From: Caenorhabditis remanei
Taxonomy: Eukaryota > Nematoda > Chromadorea > Rhabditida > Rhabditidae
Direction: 5' to 3'
Length of the DNA: 64,000 bases
NCBI RefSeq assembly: GCF_010183535.1
Contig: NC_071332.1
Location: forward strand, 10,850,001-10,914,000
Shown here in pieces: positions 1 to 11,903 of the stretch. The stretch's first letter is position 1. Each line of letters starts with the position of its first letter. The notes under the pieces were generated by a model. That model made no database searches and was not told the origin of the DNA. It saw only the letters and a program-made list of their open reading frames with translations. Position numbers and translations under genes: made by a program.

Positions 1-178
1 AGAAAATTGTGTGGGAAATTGAGAGACTCAGAGAAAAAGAGACATTTTTCAAGGGCATTTTGGTGGGGCGCAGTTGTAAGAAATGTACCAAGCTATTAGG
101 AACTAATAATATAACTGGGTTCTAGTTCAAACTAATTAGTTATTACTCATTAAAAATATTGGAAAATTCTAAACTCAC
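1..178 (-). other. Probable intron of the glutamate receptor gene
   Basis: This lies downstream of the donor at 177-178 of the minus-strand receptor gene. A minus-strand reading from about 121 stays open to the window edge but does not resemble the receptor, so I treat the stretch as intron. Confidence 0.45.
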
Positions 179-1698
179 ATCATCCAATCTTCCACTGTAG
201 CCCAACAAATGAATCCTCATTGAAAAGTTGCTTTTCAACGGATGACCGTTCAATCTTCTCAAATCTCCAGACAATCCATGAAGATCATTATGAACAATAT
301 TATCGATTAGTGATCTTCCATGTTGATATTTTCTCGAGTTCCTCGATGACTTCCTACATAATGTTTGTGGTACATCATTCATTTGCATATGACTTGACAG
401 CTCGTTGAATACATTCGCGAATGTGTAGACGGCGTCAAAAGTGAAGACAGCTTCCATCATCTTCAAATTCCGGCTGTTGTCGGTTTTCATTGCCCATTTC
501 TCCGAAATATGCTCTTTGAAATGCGAGAAATTGAACGCGTCACGATTTTCTGTCAAAAAAGTCGAGTCGACTGGATATGGAGAAATGAAACGAGCGTGAT
601 TATAGCGAAATAGCTCCATGTCCATGGTTGACAACTCCATATTAGTGAGCAAAAACCAGTGCTTCAACTCGATAAGTCCCATTTGAAGGGAAGCAAGAAG
701 AAAGTTGTAAGTGTGTTCCGGATTCATATCTACTAGAAGACGACTGAATTCTGAACAATCTTTCCTATGAAGAAGGCGACATTCTTCGAGTTCTTTCACT
801 TGACGAGCTGCTTTCATGTAATCTCCATTGTGTACTTTTATGAGATAGAAACGGATAGAAGCGTACTCCTCACTCTCTAGAAGTTGTTCGAGACGACGGA
901 TTCCTGAAATATATATCCGATTGTATCTTTCAGAAGAAGAAAAAAAACTAACTCTCATCATCCTCATAAACCAACACAATCCTATTCCATTTCCAATGAG
1001 TAAACATATCAACGACAGCCTCAAAAAGTTGTGGACGTGGCCAAAAATCAATTTTTGATTTTCCCATTTCCGTACGCAAATCATCGATTGCGGTGAGGAA
1101 TGGAATGTCTAACTGAAACAATAATAACTTTAAAGAAAACCAATTAAAAAAAACACTAACATCATCCGTAATTCTTTCCAATTGAGCGTTCAAAGCACCG
1201 TGAGAACCACCAAGCAGTGCTACGATGTGATCTTTCTCCAACATTTTGCATGCTGAAAAATATTATTTCTCAGAACAATTTTTACAAAATACCTTTTTTG
1301 ATTGCATCATAGTGATCCAATACATTAATGTACTCAATAACCAAATCGATATCTCCATAGATTCCACGTTGAGAAAGCCATTCAACAGAGTATCTGAGTG
1401 CTGCTTCAAGATGTGCATCTTCTCGTTCTCGGAATATTGCTCCTGAAGAACAACTTGTGGGTGGGGAAGACTTTTTTATTTTATTTTGAATATCTGATAT
1501 TTTAAATAAATTTTACATATTCAAAAGTCAAATTAAGAAGTTTTGATTTATTATTATGCTCTTGATTGTTAGATCCAATACAAATAGATTGCCTTAATTT
1601 TTTTCTGAATTCTACTCACCTATTTTGTAGGCATCGCATGAAGTCTTCACGAGACAAAATACTAGAAAAACGTAGCTGAATACAAAACGGAAGTTCAT
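179..1698 (-). CDS. Ionotropic glutamate receptor, kainate type, N-terminal part (partial gene)
   Basis: Five exons read on the minus strand: 1620-1698, 1293-1442, 1161-1252, 953-1112 and 179-903. They total 402 codons and stay in frame across every GT-AG junction. The ATG at 1696-1698 opens a signal peptide with a hydrophobic core (VFSYVFLVFCLV). The rest matches the amino-terminal ligand-binding-like domain of kainate-type receptors. One segment reads WNRIVLVYEDDE, then RIRRLEQLL (vertebrate GluK proteins have VYEDSTGLIRLQEL here). Another reads LASLQMGLIELKHWFLLTN and MDMELFRYN, like the GluK 'hyFFTTLDLfalDLelYrYs' stretch. A donor (GTGAG) follows residue 402 at 178, so the ligand-binding core, pore and channel exons lie left of the window. 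The protein should be a glutamate-gated cation channel subunit at neuronal membranes. The C. elegans glr family is the likely match, but I cannot choose a member. Confidence 0.85.
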
Positions 1699-2720
1699 GA
1701 TGCTTATGAAGATGATGATGACAATCACATGGCTCAAAATTCAAATGTCACTTTTATCTGAAGTCAGAATCGAGTTGGAAAGAAGAGAAGAGTCGAAACG
1801 AGGGGACTAGAGAAGACACAAAAATAAAACGGAGGAAAGAGAGGAGGATGAGCAAATTGAGTTTGAAGCGAAACGCTTATGAAAATTTGGACTGCTTTAG
1901 AAAATGAGGGAGAGAGAGAGCAGGTCCGTCAGATGCAGATTCTGTTTGGAATACTTGGATTCGTTGGGCTGCTGATTTTTCAGAGTGAGAAAATTTTCAA
2001 AAAATTTTGAAAAAGGAACTATCTCAAAATTGGAACATTTTCCGATGAATCATTGAAAGAAAAACTGAGATTTTTCAAAATTCGAGCAAAGTATGTGAGG
2101 TTTTCATGTCTTTTTCAACCAATATACACAGATTTTGAAGTTTATAGTAAATCATCATAAAATTATACTATCAAATGGAGTAATTTTTCCTCTTTTTTCC
2201 GATTTTCAAAACTTAAGATTCAGGCCCACCCTACTGGAGAACTTTTGAAACAACAGATATTTTAAAAATCACATAGAAACAAGAAATATTTCTCCACTGG
2301 CTTAAAAAGAAGGAAAATATCTGGATATTGCCTACCTCCAAGAGATGAAATAGAATGGGAAACACGACGGCTTGTCCCTTTTTCTTCTTCAAAAAAAGAA
2401 CAATATGTGTGCTTCCTTCTCTTCTCCTGGTGCCCGCCCTCTTTCAAAAAATGAATAGAAGAGCTTCTGAGAGGAGAGACAAAGAGACTCAGACACTTGA
2501 GCAGATGAGCTCAGAGGGTCTACTGGAAATGGGTTGTTCACTCAATTAAATGAGAAAAAAGAAAAACAGAGAGATGACTAAAAAACAAAAGAGAGGGTTC
2601 GAACATTATAATAGATGATCGGGATACTAATGAGATACAATTGTTTTTGGAAAATGAGGTGTTGGAAAATGAACGAAAGAGAGGAGTTCAATAATCAAAA
2701 AAGATTTCGTTTCTACAGTA
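1699..2720. promoter_or_regulatory. Divergent intergenic region between the receptor and mucin-like genes
   Basis: About 1 kb separates the two divergent start codons, so it must hold both promoters. It contains a GA-rich tract near 1905-1920 and purine-rich stretches near 2440-2600. Small open frames here show no protein-like composition. I see no clear TATA box or named factor site. Confidence 0.5.
2714..2720 (+). promoter_or_regulatory. Likely trans-splice acceptor just before the mucin-like start codon
   Basis: A pyrimidine-rich run ending in CTACAG (2713-2718) lies two bases before the ATG at 2721. This is the usual position of a spliced-leader acceptor in Caenorhabditis, and it supports the chosen start. 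Confidence 0.5.
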
Positions 2721-5700
2721 ATGTCGTTTATCAAATTGATCGGTTTTATACTATTTATTGCAATTAAAAGTTTCGATTGTAGTGACTCACTATCTGCAGT
2801 ACTCCTTCGCAGTGAGTATACAATTTCCAACTTCATCTGCCTATCCACATCATTTCAGACACTGGTCCTATTAATGTGAATAACAATAGAGATGCTAAAC
2901 CTTTCTTCAAATCTGGTGAGGTGAATAAAATGAGGTAGAGAAATTGAAACGAACTAAAAATTTCAGAAACAAACATTGTCAAATCGAACGGTATCGAAAC
3001 AGAAACAAACGAATACCAGATAGAAGATGAATTCGAACGCAGAACTCAGAATCGAAAAATAACCCAATTTGCTGAACAGAAAAATAGAATTTCAGACCAG
3101 TTTCTGGCCGGTGAGATGACTCCTGAACCTTGTCTGAACTCCACCTCTCCAGTTACTCCAACGGAACCATGTGAGACTACTGTTGAGCCCTGTGAGACGA
3201 CTCTTGAACCATGCGTGAATTCTACTTCTCCCGTTACTCCAACGGAACCATGTGAGACCACTGTTGAGCCCTGTGAGACGACTCCTGAACCATGCGTGAA
3301 TTCTACTTCTCCCGTTACTCCAACGGAACCACGTGAGACTACTGTTGAGCCCTATGAGACGACTCCTGAACCATGCGTGAATTCTACTTCTCCCGTTACT
3401 CCTACGCAACCATGTGAGACGACTCCAGAACCTTGTCTGAACTCCACCTCTCCCGTTACTCCAACGGAACCATGTGAGACGACTCTTGAACCATGCGTGA
3501 ATTCTACTTCTCCCGTTACTCCAACGGAACCATGTGAGACCACTGTTGAGCCCTGTGAGACGACTCCTGAACCATGCGTGAATTCTACTTCTCCCGTTAC
3601 TCCAACGGAACCACGTGAGACTACTGTTGAGCCCTATGAGACGACTCCTGAACCATGCGTGAATTCTACTTCTCCCGTTACTCCTACGCAACCATGTGAG
3701 ACGACTCCAGAACCTTGTCTGAACTCCACCTCTCCCGTTACTCCAACGGAACCATGTGAGACGACTCCTGAACCATGCGTGAATTCTACTTCTCCCATTA
3801 CTCCAACGGAACCATGTGAGACCACTATTGAGCCCTGTGAGACGACTCCTGAACCATGCGTGAATTCTACTTCTCCCGTTACTCCTACGGAACCATGTGA
3901 GACCACTGTTGAGCCCTGTGAGACGACTCCTGAACCATGCGTGAATTCTACTTCTCCCGTTACTCCTACGCAACCATGTGAGACGACTCCAGAACCTTGT
4001 CTGAACTCCACCTCTCCCGTTACTCCAACGGAACCATGTGAGACGACTCCTGAACCATGCGTGAATTCTACTTCTCCCATTACTCCTACGGAACCATGCG
4101 AGACGACTCCTGAACCATGCGTGAATTCTACTTCTCCCGTTACTCCTACGCAACCATGTGAGACGACTCCAGAACCTTGTCTGAACTCCACCTCTCCCGT
4201 TACTCCAACGGAACCATGTGAGACGACTCCTGAACCATGCGTGAATTCTACTTCTCCCATTACTCCAACGGAACCATGTGAGACCACTGTTGAGCCCTGT
4301 GAGACGACTCCTGAACCATGCGTGAATTCTACTTCTCCCGTTACTCCTACGCAACCATGTGAGACGACTCCAGAACCTTGTCTGAACTCCACCTCTCCCG
4401 TTACTCCAACGGAACCATGTGAGACCACTATTGAGCCCTGTGAGACGACTCCTGAACCATGCGTGAATTCTACTTCTCCCATTACTCCTACGGAACCATG
4501 TGAGACCACTGTTGAGCCCTGTGAGACGACTCCTGAACCATGCGTGAATTCTACTTCTCCCGTTACTCCTACGCAACCATGTGAGACGACTCCAGAACCT
4601 TGTCTGAACTCCACCTCTCCCGTTACTCCAACGGAACCATGTGAGACCACTATTGAGCCCTGTGAGACGACTCCTGAACCATGCGTGAATTCTACTTCTC
4701 CCGTTACTCCTACGGAACCATGTGAGACCACTGTTGAGCCCTGTGAGACGACTCCTGAACCATGCGTGAATTCTACTTCTCCCATTACTCCTACGGAACC
4801 ATGTGAGACGACTCCTGAACCATGCGTGAATTCTACTTCTCCCGTTACTCCTACGCAACCATGTGAGACGACTCCAGAACCTTGTCTGAACTCCACCTCT
4901 CCCGTTACTCCAACGGAACCATGTGAGACGACTCCTGAACCATGCGTGAATTCTACTTCTCCCGTTACTCCTACGCAACCATGTGAGACGACTCCAGAAC
5001 CTTGTCTGAACTCCACCTCTCCCGTTACTCCAACGGAACCATGTGAGACGACTCCTGAACCATGCGTGAATTCTACTTCTCCCATTACTCCAACGGAACC
5101 ATGTGAGACCACTATTGAGCCCTGTGAGACGACTCCTGAACCATGCGTGAATTCTACTTCTCCCGTTACTCCTACGGAACCATGTGAGACCACTGTTGAG
5201 CCCTGTGAGACGACTCCTGAACCATGCGTGAATTCTACTTCTCCCGTTACTCCTACGCAACCATGTGAGACGACTCCAGAACCTTGTCTGAACTCCACCT
5301 CTCCCGTTACTCCAACGGAACCATGTGAGACGACTCCTGAACCATGCGTGAATTCTACTTCTCCCATTACTCCTACGGAACCATGCGAGACGACTCCTGA
5401 ACCATGCGTGAATTCTACTTCTCCCGTTACTCCTACGCAACCATGTGAGACGACTCCAGAACCTTGTCTGAACTCCACCTCTCCCGTTACTCCAACGGAA
5501 CCATGTGAGACGACTCCTGAACCATGCGTGAATTCTACTTCTCCCATTACTCCAACGGAACCATGTGAGACCACTGTTGAGCCCTGTGAGACGACTCCTG
5601 AACCATGCGTGAATTCTACTTCTCCCGTTACTCCTACGCAACCATGTGAGACGACTCCAGAACCTTGTCTGAACTCCACCTCTCCCGTTACTCCAACGGA

Positions 5701-7684
5701 ACCATGTGAGACCACTATTGAGCCCTGTGAGACGACTCCTGAACCATGCGTGAATTCTACTTCTCCCATTACTCCTACGGAACCATGTGAGACCACTGTT
5801 GAGCCCTGTGAGACGACTCCTGAACCATGCGTGAATTCTACTTCTCCCGTTACTCCTACGCAACCATGTGAGACGACTCCAGAACCTTGTCTGAACTCCA
5901 CCTCTCCCGTTACTCCAACGGAACCATGTGAGACCACTATTGAGCCCTGTGAGACGACTCCTGAACCATGCGTGAATTCTACTTCTCCCGTTACTCCTAC
6001 GGAACCATGTGAGACCACTGTTGAGCCCTGTGAGACGACTCCTGAACCATGCGTGAATTCTACTTCTCCCATTACTCCTACGGAACCATGTGAGACGACT
6101 CCTGAACCATGCGTGAATTCTACTTCTCCCGTTACTCCTACGCAACCATGTGAGACGACTCCAGAACCTTGTCTGAACTCCACCTCTCCCGTTACTCCAA
6201 CGGAACCATGTGAGACGACTCCTGAACCATGCGTGAATTCTACTTCTCCCATTACTCCTACGGAACCATGTGAGACGACTCCTGAACCATTCGTGAATTC
6301 TACTTCTCCCATTACTCCTACGAAACCATGTGAGACGACTCCTGAACCATGTGTGAATTCTACTTCTCCCGTTACTCCTACGCAACCATGTGAGACGACT
6401 CCAGAACCTTGTCTGAACTCCACCTCTCCCGTTACTCCAACGGAACCATGTGAGACGACTCCTGAACCATGCGTGAATTCTACTTCTCCCATTACTCCTA
6501 CGGAACCATGTGAGACGACTCCTGAACCATTCGTGAATTCTACTTCTCCCATTACTCCTACGGAACCATGTGAGACCACTATTGAGCCCTGTGAGACGAC
6601 TCCTGAACCATGCGTGAATTCTACTTCTCCCATTACTCAAACGGAACCATGTGTGACCACTGTTGAGCCCTATGAGACGACTCCAGAACCTTGTCTGAAC
6701 TCCACCTCTCCCGTTACTCCAACGGAACCATGTGAGACGACTCCAGAACCTTGTCTGAACTCCACCTCTCCCGTTACTCCAACGGAACCATGTGAGACGA
6801 CTCCTGAACCATGCGTTAATTCTACTTCTCCCGTTACTCCAACGGAGTCATGTGAGACCACTGTTGAGCCCTATGAGACGACTCCTGAACCTTGTCTGAA
6901 CTCCACCTCTCCCGTTACTCCTACGGAACCATGTGAGACGACTCCTGAACCATGCGTGAATTCTACCTCTCCAGTTACTCCTACGGAACCATGTGAGACC
7001 ACTATTGAGCCCTGTGAGACGACTCCTGAACCATGCGTGAATTCTACTTCTCCCATTACTCAAACGGAACCATGTGTGACCACTGTTGAGCCCTATGAGA
7101 CGACTCCAGAACCTTGTCTGAACTCCACCTCTCCCGTTACTCCAACGGAACCATGTGAGACGACTCCAGAACCTTGTCTGAACTCCACCTCTCCCGTTAC
7201 TCCAACGGAACCATGTGAGACGACTCCTGAACCATGCGTTAATTCTACTTCTCCCGTTACTCCAACGGAGTCATGTGAGACCACTGTTGAGCCCTATGAG
7301 ACGACTCCTGAACCTTGTCTGAACTCCACCTCTCCCGTTACTCCTACGGAACCATGTGAGACGACTCCTGAACCATGCGTGAATTCTACCTCTCCAGTTA
7401 CTCCAACGGAACCATGTGAGACCACTGTGGAGCCCTGTGAAACGACTCCTGAACCTTGTCTAAATTCTACATCTTCTAAATTACCAAGGCGACCAGACGA
7501 GACCTCGAAATTTAATTATTCTGAAGTGAGCAATGAACGAAATGAGAACGGTCAGTAGATTTTTTATAAATAAATATTTTCCGAGTGTAAAATTTATTCA
7601 TTTTTTAAACTTTCAGAAATCGAGCCACATGAAACGATTACGCTTCGTCCGCTGACTTCTTCAAGAGAAAACGAAACTGATTAG
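2721..7684 (+). CDS. Secreted mucin-like protein with about 64 Cys/Thr/Pro NST repeats
   Basis: Four exons: 2721-2811, 2859-2915, 2967-7550 and 7617-7684. They total 4,800 nt, or 1,599 residues, and all introns are phase 1. The start gives a signal peptide (MSFIKLIGFILFIAIKSFDC). A short hydrophilic region follows, then residues ~100-1550 are tandem copies of a 20-residue unit of the type TPEPCVNSTSPVTPTEPCET. Many units carry an extra 8-residue module (TVEPCETT type). I count about 64 units. Each has an NST sequon, two or more Cys, and Thr/Pro-rich mucin-like sequence. The tail is short and charged (begins SKLPRRPDETSK) with no membrane or GPI signal, so the protein should be secreted. A poly(A) signal lies at 7753-7758. 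The high Cys content suggests disulphide cross-linking and gel or matrix formation, which is inference. No orthologue is recognised. Confidence 0.8.
3116..7480 (+). repeat. 60-bp (plus optional 24-bp) coding tandem repeat array
   Basis: The array alternates two unit subtypes: CVNST units with GCGTGAATTC and CLNST units with TGTCTGAACTCC. Optional 24-bp modules encode the VEPC, IEPC or VEPY versions. Two higher-order periods are visible. A block starting near 3750 recurs 1,287 bp later (for example the CCCATTACTCCAACG variant at 3794 and 5081, and CCCATTACTCCTACG at 4478 and 5765). A block near 6580-7000 recurs 423 bp later. Confidence 0.9.
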
Positions 7685-7751
7685 AGTAATGACTAATCCT
7701 ACATGGATTAACTAACCATTAACTCAATGCGACATTTCTATTTGTTTGTGA

Positions 7752-8041
7752 AAATAAATTATCTTGTTTAAATATCTCCTGCAATGTTATCTTTACATGT
7801 ACAGTTCTCAAGTCTAACTCATCGAAAATTCCGGAAGTGTAGTCCCGTCGTTTTGATGCAAAACTGACATTCGTTAATATCTTAAGTCTTTTTTTTCAAA
7901 AGTTCAAAACTATTTTGTCAATTACTTCTCATCTGAGAACTGAACGTCTAAATTAAATCTCGAAAAGTTATTTTTACCAGAAAAGTTATCCTTGAGTATT
8001 TTCCTTCCATTGCTTACATTATTGTTATAAGACAGCTCGTA
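7752..8041. repeat. Left copy of long target-site duplication
   Basis: This 290-bp stretch is nearly identical to 11265-11553. I see one T-run length change and one C/T difference near 7888-7905. It abuts the 5' end of the retrotransposon. It begins inside the AATAAA poly(A) signal of the upstream mucin-like gene. Confidence 0.9.
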
Positions 8042-8042
8042 A

Positions 8043-8099
8043 CAGATGTTACACTTCTACAAACCCGGCGAATTCGTCACGCCGGGAGTGAAACATCTG
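8043..8099 (+). other. Hairpin at the 5' tip of the retrotransposon
   Basis: The 5' leader starts with nested inverted repeats. The outer arms are CAGATGTT and AACATCTG, the inner arms are CCCGGCG and CGCCGGG, and the loop is nine bases. It may be an RNA structure used in translation, packaging or 5' processing of the element RNA; that function is inferred. Confidence 0.6.
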
Positions 8100-8320
8100 G
8101 CCAAGAAGTACAACGTCTCACGCAGGTCAGAGGTAGCGTCGAATACTCTCTGTGACCGGGCGGCTTTAGCATTGGTTTAGCAGACCATAGTAAAGTAACT
8201 AGAGACACCCAAACCGCTCAAAACAGCACCAAAACCTGCCTCAGTCCTCCGCACTCGGCCTCTGCAACTGTTACGGTAGATTCAGTAGCACGTCGAGAGA
8301 GGCGATCTAATCCCGGAGTT

Positions 8321-11139
8321 ATGGATGTCTACCATTCAAAAAGGACAAAGTTAACCCGGCCAAAAACCAGAAAAACCGATCTAAGAATATGCACTTTTAA
8401 CTGCAGGTCTGTCGCCACAGACAACAGACTTGCAGAACTACTCGAAGAGACAAATCGCATTAAATACGACATTATTGGTCTCTCAGAAACAAAAAGATCC
8501 GCAGAAGTGCATATGACAAATCGGGACGGAACCGGCGTAATACTTGGAAAACGCAACGACTCTTCTGTATCTGGCGGTGTAGGATTTATAATTAATAAAT
8601 CCCTTATGAAAATATAAAAGAGATAAAGATAGTGAGTCATCGTATCGGATACATTACACTGCAAGTGAACAAGAATCAGTGCACTATCATACAAGGCTAT
8701 GCACCCACCGCTGATTACGAAGAAGAAGAACACTCAAATTTCTACGAAAATCTAGAAGACGTGTACAAGTCATGCAAGAGTAGATATAAAATGGTCATAG
8801 GAGACTTTAATGCCAGAATCGGTGAAAGGAAAGGAAACGAAGTATTCATTGGCCCACACTCCATGGAAAAGAGAAACGACAGTGGAGAGAGACTTGCCAC
8901 GTTCTGCGAGGTCAACAGAGTATTCCACATGAACTCACAGTTCATAAAGCCGACTCACCGACGATGGACCTACATCAGTCCCGATAAACAACACAGACAC
9001 GAGTTGGATCACATTCTTGCAAACGGAAAATACATCACCGACGTCTCTGTTGTTCCTTCATTCACAAACGGCAGCGATCACCGTATGCTACGAGCAAATG
9101 TCCACATAAACGCAAAGCAGGCGAAGTACGAGCAAGTGAAGAGAAGGAAGCCGCCTAGAAGAGTCCTAGACCCGACAGCAGCGTTGCTCGCAACAGAAAC
9201 TCTTGACTCTTGTGAAGATCAAGATATCGATAAGGAGTACGATACCCTTATACACGTTCTGAAGAACGCGCAAGACGCTGCTGTGACAATGCCAAATAAT
9301 CATTCCAGAAATAGACTGACGGACAATACAAGACTATTATTGACAAAGAGAAGATGCACTAATAGATCAGACCCCAATTTCAAGACCCTGTCCAAAGAAT
9401 GTAGGCAAGCAGTGAAGAAAGATCATGAAAATTTCACGAAAGATAGACTTCTGAATGCTGCAAACCAGAAAAGGAGTCTGAAGAAGGTTGCAAGGGACAT
9501 CAACGAATACCAATCATACATTCCATGTTTGATATCAGGAGAGACGGGAGAAAAACTCACTTCTCGAGAAAAAATGGAAATCGAAGTAAGACGGTTCTAC
9601 GCAAACCTGTTTGCAACCAAAAAGCCGAGCGCTACAACCACTCTCCCTCAACAAACAGAAGCATTACCTCCATTCCTTCCAGAAGAAATCCAACACTCCC
9701 TGAACTCATTTCAAAACGGTAAAGCGGCGGGAGAAGACAAGATATCAGCAGACTTCCTGAAAAGCTGTCACTTCACCGTTCACAAACTCCTAGCGAAAAA
9801 GTTCTCGCGCTACCTGAAAGAAGGAAAAGTTCCAACAAAGTGGAAATCGTCAAAAACGACTCTGATATTCAAGAAAGGAGACAAAGAAAATCTAGAAAAT
9901 TATCGTCCGATCTGCCTGCTTCCCGTACTATATAAAGCTTTCACGAAATGTATTCTGAATAGAATCCGGAATTTATTGGAAGAAGCACAACCGGTCGAAC
10001 AAGCAGGATTCAGAAGATCCTTCTCGACGATTGACCACATCCATTCAGTGCAACGACTGCTGGAAGTAGGTCGAGAATACCAAATACCAATCACAATGAT
10101 ATTTATCGACTTCAAGAAGGCATTCGACACGATCGAACCTGCCGCTCTATGGGAAAGCCTGAAGACTCAAGGGATAGACTCTGGATACATAAAACTCCTA
10201 AAAGAGTGTTACAACGATTGCTCCACCACAATCACACCATTCTATAACCCAGTCAATATCCCCATTACCAGAGGTGTCAGACAAGGTGACCCCATTTCAC
10301 CAAACTTGTTTTCTGCTTGCCTCGAAACGGCCTTTAGTCGAATGTCATGGCCACATATAAAAGAAGACAAAGATGACTATGATAACTCCCCTGGTATCAG
10401 AATTAACGGCAGAAACCTAACACATCTACGATTCGCCGACGATATCATTCTCATCTCGAAAACTCCACAAATAGCGGAAAAAATGCTACAAGAGCTGGTA
10501 AACAGTTGTGAAACAGTCGGTCTGGATATAAACGCGAGTAAAACAAAAGTGCTGAGGAACAAATTTGCGTCAAGTCACCAAATAAATATCAGAAAAAACA
10601 ACACCATGACTGCAATTGAAGATGTTGAGGAATACGTGTACTTGGGAAGACTGCTCAATACAAAAAACGATCTAGAGCCAGAAATTCACAGAAGACGACG
10701 ATCAGCATGGGCGGCACTCAACAACATCAAAAACACAACAGATGCCTTGACATGTCCGAAAATCCGAGCGCAACTTTTCGACTCCATTGTTCTCCCCGCA
10801 CTGACATATGGATCAGAAACATGGACTTTCACTAAAGCTCTATCCGAAAGAGTAAGAATAACACATGCCGCACTGGAACGTAAACTCGTCGGAATTACCC
10901 TCACGGAACAACGAGAGAAAGACCTCCACCGAGAAGATATAAGGAAGATGTCCCAAGTGAAAGACCCTCTTGTCTTCATAACGAAACGAAAGTTAGGTTG
11001 GGCTGGCCACGTGATGAGAAGAAACGATAATCGGTGGACAACGTTACTTCAAGAATGGATACCCAGAAATGAGAAAAGACCAGTAGGAAGACCACCAATG
11101 CGATGGGCCGACTCCCTGAGGAAAGAAATCTCAGTATGA
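8321..11139 (+). pseudogene. Retrotransposon endonuclease / reverse transcriptase ORF with one frameshift
   Basis: The first part (8321-8617) opens an AP-like endonuclease domain with TFNCRS and GLSETK. It ends at a stop created by a frameshift near 8605-8617. The protein continues in another frame from just upstream of 8632 to 11139. That part has the endonuclease motifs GDFNARIG, RRWTYISP, ELDHILAN and SDHRML. The reverse transcriptase follows with ENYRPICLLP, QAGFRR, IDFKKAFDTIE, GVRQGDPISPNLF and the catalytic FADD, then a conserved GWAGHVMRR / RPVGRPPMRW C-terminus. All catalytic blocks are present. The single break suggests either recent decay or a sequence error. Confidence 0.85.
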
Positions 11140-11264
11140 CAAGGAACTCAATTGATCGAACCCTGGAGCACAATCGCCAAAGATCGGAAAAAATGGATAG
11201 CTGTGATCCGCGCCCACACCAACTGAGCGAAGAACGGATCGACTAAGTAACTAAGTAAGTAAGT

Positions 11265-11553
11265 AAATAAATTATCTTGTTTAAATATCTCCTGCAATGT
11301 TATCTTTACATGTACAGTTCTCAAGTCTAACTCATCGAAAATTCCGGAAGTGTAGTCCCGTCGTTTTGATGCAAAACTGACATTCGTTAATATCTTAAGT
11401 CTTTTTTTCAAAAGTTTAAAACTATTTTGTCAATTACTTCTCATCTGAGAACTGAACGTCTAAATTAAATCTCGAAAAGTTATTTTTACCAGAAAAGTTA
11501 TCCTTGAGTATTTTCCTTCCATTGCTTACATTATTGTTATAAGACAGCTCGTA
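11265..11553. repeat. Right copy of long target-site duplication
   Basis: This is the partner of 7752-8041, directly after the AAGT-repeat 3' end of the retrotransposon. The near-identity of the copies implies a fairly recent insertion. Confidence 0.9.
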
Positions 11554-11903
11554 CTGTTGTCGTTTCAACTCTCTGCTCCAGTGATTTCCTATTTTATTTC
11601 AAAATTCGTGCTCTCGCGAACAATTTTTCTCACAACTTCTAGGTTTTACAGGAATTCCTCAGATTATTTCTGATGGATGTATTCCGATTCAACCTTTAAA
11701 AATCTTTAGGAAGTGGATGATCTTTGCACCTTGAAAAAGAAAGATACTGTATTTCTGCATATGAAATGTGAAACGAAGAGGAGCGGATGAATTGAATTTG
11801 AATTGATTATAATGAATGACAACTCATTTGCATATCCAGCAATACATTTAACAGAACGAAATGAACACAAACCCAATCATTCGCATCTTATCTTTTTCAT
11901 GGA
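11554..11903 (+). promoter_or_regulatory. Upstream region of the giant mucin-like gene
   Basis: About 350 bp lies between the duplicated target site and the giant gene's start codon. It is AT-rich and holds no credible gene. It presumably carries the proximal promoter. I see no diagnostic motif. Confidence 0.4.

Larger units (their letters stand above)
8042..11264 (+). mobile_element. RTE-type non-LTR retrotransposon
   Basis: The element is about 3.2 kb with no LTRs, a structured 5' leader, an endonuclease plus reverse transcriptase reading frame, and a 3' end of short AAGT repeats (about 11242-11264). This matches the layout of RTE-clade elements such as the C. elegans RTE-1 type, named from memory. 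It sits between the two mucin-like genes in the same orientation. It is flanked by about 290-bp direct repeats, which is far longer than most non-LTR target-site duplications. Confidence 0.88.

Noticed and set aside
2262..2549. Small frames on both strands upstream of the mucin-like gene
   Set aside because: Short, low-complexity, overlapping on opposite strands, and without splice or start context.
3092..6640. Antisense open frames over the smaller mucin array
   Set aside because: They are repeat-phase shadows. The sense frame is supported by four in-frame exons and a signal peptide.
7752..11553. Long flanking direct repeats as LTRs
   Set aside because: The encoded enzyme is an endonuclease plus non-LTR reverse transcriptase. 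The element has an AAGT-repeat tail, and the repeats lack TG...CA ends and a primer-binding site.
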